64,000 nt of DNA. Source: Dyadobacter koreensis. Lineage in GTDB: Bacteria > Bacteroidota > Bacteroidia > Cytophagales > Spirosomataceae. Below the pieces are notes generated by a model. The model did not search any database. It saw only the letters and a program-made list of their open reading frames with translations, and was not told the origin of the DNA. The stretch is taken from assembly GCF_900108855.1 (NCBI RefSeq), contig NZ_FNXY01000002.1:610967-674966 (forward strand), given 5' to 3'. This document shows positions 61,974-64,000 of this stretch, piece by piece. Made by a program: the position numbers and the translations under genes. Every line of letters starts with the position of its first letter. The stretch's first letter is position 1.

Positions 61974-62109
61974 GACTTAGCTGTTTGGATTTAGTGTATA
62001 AATTATTTCGGAGCGCTGAGGCAGAATTGAATATTTTTGAAACGGTTTACTGCAAGTATCTGGCCGCTCCTTTACTTTTCATTTTGCCGTACAACTTTCC
62101 GGATTCTGT

Positions 62110-63513
62110 CTATTCTTCCGGTGCCATAAAGGTTGTTTCGAATGTTTCCAGTTTTTCTTTTCCTTGAAAAACTGATAGCCGCAGTTTCGTTTTTCTGGAT
62201 TTCAAAGCAGCCTTTGGAATGATGATGAATAAAGTTCCTTGTGACATCCCTGCGCCATCCAGTGTGAGATCAGGTTTTCCTGCAAATAGCAAAGTCCCTT
62301 TGGGTGAATCCAGTTTGATCGTCGGCTTCACAACCTGATTGGTCTTATTGAAAATTTTGAAGGTGTATAAATTGCTGATCGTGCCATCTTTATTTTCAAT
62401 ATAATGGCTGCCGGGAGCGCGGAAAAGTGTTGTCTGGGTATCATTCCGTGACACAATCAGGTAACCCAGCGCAGACCATAACAGGATGAGAACAACTGTA
62501 TAGGCACGGGTGCGATTTGTGATCGATTTATTTACACCGCTTACAATCGCATTTTCAGAAGTATACCTGATTAGACCTTTGTCAAAACCAACTTTATCCA
62601 TCATTGTATCACAGGCATCGATGCAGGCGGTACAATTAACACATTCCATCTGTGTGCCGTTTCTGATATCAATTCCGGTAGGGCAGACGGCAACGCATTG
62701 AAAGCAGCTTATACAATCACCAGCGCTGCGGTCATGCCCTTTGTGTAACTTTTCTCTTGGTTCTCCACGTTTGTAATCATAGGCCACAACAATAGAATTC
62801 CTGTCCATCAGTACGCCTTGCAGACGTCCGTAAGGACAAACAACTGTACAAGCCTGATCTCGCAGCCAGGCAAAATTGAAATAGAAAACCGCAGTGAAAA
62901 TGACAATTCCTGAAAACAGCGGAATATGCTCATCGATTGGTTCACTGATGATTTTTGATAATTCATCGACACCGATCACATAGGATAAAAGAAGGTTTGC
63001 GATCACAAATGAAACCACTAAAAATGCGCTGTATTTGGCGGTCTTTCTTAAAATTTTACCGCCCGTCCACGGGGCTTTATTTAATAGTTTCTGTTTGCCT
63101 CTGTCACCTTCAATGGCATATTCGATTTTCCGAAAGACCATTTCCATAAAAACGGTTTGAGGACAAGCCCAGCCACACCATAATCTGCCAAAAATAGTTG
63201 TAAAAAGAACGATGAAAACCATGAAGGACAACATAGTAAGTCCAAATAGCCAGTAATCCTGCGGTCCGATGAACAAACCGAAAATGATGAATTTTCTTTC
63301 CAGAACATTAAATAGCAACAGCGGCTGGTTGTTGAATTTCAGAAAAGGCGTGACAAACAAAATGGTCAGAATTGCTATCGTAAATAACACACGGCGATTA
63401 TGCCACAAACCTGTTGGTTTTTGCGGATAAAACCAGTTCCGTTTGCCATCTTCGCTCACACCACTGAAATGGTCACGAAAAGAATCTTCTGAGGTGATGG
63501 CTGTAGGTTTCAT
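62110..63513 (-). CDS. ccoG: Cytochrome cbb3 oxidase accessory protein CcoG (FixG)
   Basis: I chose the ATG at 63513 (MKPTAITSEDSFRDHF); a longer frame to 63678 would overlap ccoP. Membrane ferredoxin-like protein that helps mature cbb3 oxidase, probably by reducing copper. Features: NRRVLFTIAILTILFVTPF, GRLWCGWACPQTVFMEMVF, an interior two-[4Fe-4S] ferredoxin domain (CISCFQCVAVCPTGI and MECVNCTACIDACD), and a C-terminal Ig-like domain. Directly downstream of ccoP in a typical cco order. Confidence 0.95.
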   Translation of the reverse strand: MKPTAITSEDSFRDHFSGVSEDGKRNWFYPQKPTGLWHNRRVLFTIAILTILFVTPFLKFNNQPLLLFNVLERKFIIFGLFIGPQDYWLFGLTMLSFMVFIVLFTTIFGRLWCGWACPQTVFMEMVFRKIEYAIEGDRGKQKLLNKAPWTGGKILRKTAKYSAFLVVSFVIANLLLSYVIGVDELSKIISEPIDEHIPLFSGIVIFTAVFYFNFAWLRDQACTVVCPYGRLQGVLMDRNSIVVAYDYKRGEPREKLHKGHDRSAGDCISCFQCVAVCPTGIDIRNGTQMECVNCTACIDACDTMMDKVGFDKGLIRYTSENAIVSGVNKSITNRTRAYTVVLILLWSALGYLIVSRNDTQTTLFRAPGSHYIENKDGTISNLYTFKIFNKTNQVVKPTIKLDSPKGTLLFAGKPDLTLDGAGMSQGTLFIIIPKAALKSRKTKLRLSVFQGKEKLETFETTFMAPEE

Positions 63514-63520
63514 ATCTTTT

Positions 63521-63633
63521 GGCTTTCGGCCATCCGCAATCGGCTTTCGAGATTGCGATAAACCAAAATGGTTACTATTTTTATAATCAGTATATAGATT
63601 TGGGCAACGAATTTTTGCCGACCGCCGACCGCT
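63521..63633. repeat. Non-coding stretch with short repeated words
   Basis: Between ccoP and ccoG. GGCTTTCG occurs at 63521-63528 and 63542-63549, and GCCGACCGC twice at 63617-63632. TCGGCTTTC (63540-63548) and GCCGACCGCT (63624-63633) both recur, one as a complement, at 27441-27463. It looks like an eroded intergenic repeat element. Confidence 0.4.
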
Positions 63634-64000
63634 ATTGAAGTGCCACCGTACTATCTCCGCCCGCTTTTGATTCCTCATACAAATCCCCCTGAGGCTCTTT
63701 TGGATTTGCAGGTTTTGTTCCTTTTAATGACAAAACATAACTGGCAACTTTCTGGATGTCGGTCGGAGAAAGCTGTTTTTCCCAGGAGATCATTCCTTTT
63801 TCAGGTACACCATATTTGATCACTTTGAAAAGATTTTTGACTCCTCCGCCGTGCAGCCAATAGCTGTCGGTCAGGTTTGGGCCTACACTTCCGCCCGCTT
63901 CCGCACCATGACAAGCGGTGCATTTTTCCTGAAAAATTGCTTTGCCCTGATCAATTCCTTTGGCTTCGGTCAAAAGCGTTACAGTATTTTCATCCATACT
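63632..64000 (-). CDS. ccoP: Cytochrome cbb3 oxidase subunit III (CcoP), C-terminal part
   Basis: Open to the right edge, so incomplete. The last 121 residues form a cytochrome c domain with the heme motif CTACH, in GKAIFQEKCTACHGAEAGGSVGPNLTDSYWLHGGG, and the distal Met in EKGMISWEKQLSPTDIQKVASYVLSLKG. The hydrophilic tail (NPKEPQGDLYEESKAGG) follows. CcoP carries electrons from the bc1 complex or cytochrome c to the CcoN/CcoO core, whose genes should lie to the right of this window. Confidence 0.9.
   Translation of the reverse strand, partial: SMDENTVTLLTEAKGIDQGKAIFQEKCTACHGAEAGGSVGPNLTDSYWLHGGGVKNLFKVIKYGVPEKGMISWEKQLSPTDIQKVASYVLSLKGTKPANPKEPQGDLYEESKAGGDSTVALQ

Noticed and set aside
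63514..63678. Longer start for CcoG
   Set aside because: It would overlap ccoP and translate the repeat-like intergenic sequence; the ATG at 63513 fits the family.
1..64000. CRISPR arrays, insertion sequences, prophage, tRNA or rRNA genes
   Set aside because: No regularly spaced repeats, transposase or integrase frames, or tRNA/rRNA core sequences were seen on either strand. The zinc ribbon of the LacI protein is the only transposase-like segment.

Overview
The window looks like a chromosomal segment of a Bacteroidota bacterium, probably a Cytophagales member of the Dyadobacter type. Evidence is two SusC/SusD pairs, a FecR/ECF-sigma pair, three GH29 fucosidases, promoter elements of the TAnnTTTG type instead of an E. 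coli -10 box, a class A RNase P RNA, and Bacteroidota-type families (DUF2027-Smr, DUF2279, DUF4403, OmpA with a TSP3 linker). The genus is an inference; the phylum is well supported. No insertion sequence, phage, CRISPR array, tRNA or rRNA was seen.

Region 1 (1-14.5 kb) is a LacI-controlled glycan-uptake operon on the minus strand. The order is susC, susD, a secreted protein with an ApbE-type flavinylation motif (DAKTGAT), an exported FAD-dependent oxidoreductase with a carbohydrate-binding-like N-terminus, apbE (FAD:protein FMN transferase), a large secreted alpha/alpha-toroid protein, an SSS-family symporter, and the first 29 codons of another secreted protein cut by the window edge. The divergent regulator is a LacI protein with an extra N-terminal zinc ribbon, and the intergenic region holds a palindrome with 13-bp arms. 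I read this as a polysaccharide or glycoside locus with an extracytoplasmic flavin redox step.

Region 2 (14.6-23.1 kb) is a second glycan locus run by a different circuit: ECF sigma, FecR anti-sigma, a SusC with an STN signalling domain, SusD, and an exported TIM-barrel sugar isomerase/epimerase-like protein. Region 3 (23.4-30 kb) starts with a deletion scar in which the plug segment of one SusC is joined out of frame to the C-terminus of a SusD. It is followed by four minus-strand genes: GH29 fucosidase, N4-(beta-N-acetylglucosaminyl)-L-asparaginase, GH29, GH29. That set fits breakdown of fucosylated N-glycan cores on Asn.

Region 4 (30-54 kb) is mostly housekeeping: a membrane fatty acid hydroxylase, a two-gene ABC transporter, two SDR reductases (one fabG), an esterase-like phytase-family lipoprotein, a vWA membrane protein, Smr, DUF4403, rnpB, an OmpA protein, rpsP-rimM-trmD, a GNAT enzyme, rluD, a PLP-dependent ACC deaminase/D-cysteine desulfhydrase, a decayed PIN toxin beside a probable antitoxin, a KefB-type antiporter, a lone sufB and hldD.

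Region 5 (54.4-64 kb) has queD, lpxB and then a respiratory/redox block: an atypical response regulator, a receiver-cNMP-Crp fusion regulator with a PAS histidine kinase, hemN, and cytochrome cbb3 oxidase genes (SafE-type assembly protein, fixH, ccoG, the C-terminal part of ccoP). The hemN and sufB promoters share an ATGAC-N4-GTCAT palindrome at the same position relative to their TAnnTTTG elements, suggesting common control by an FNR-like protein; the fusion regulator in this block is the obvious candidate.
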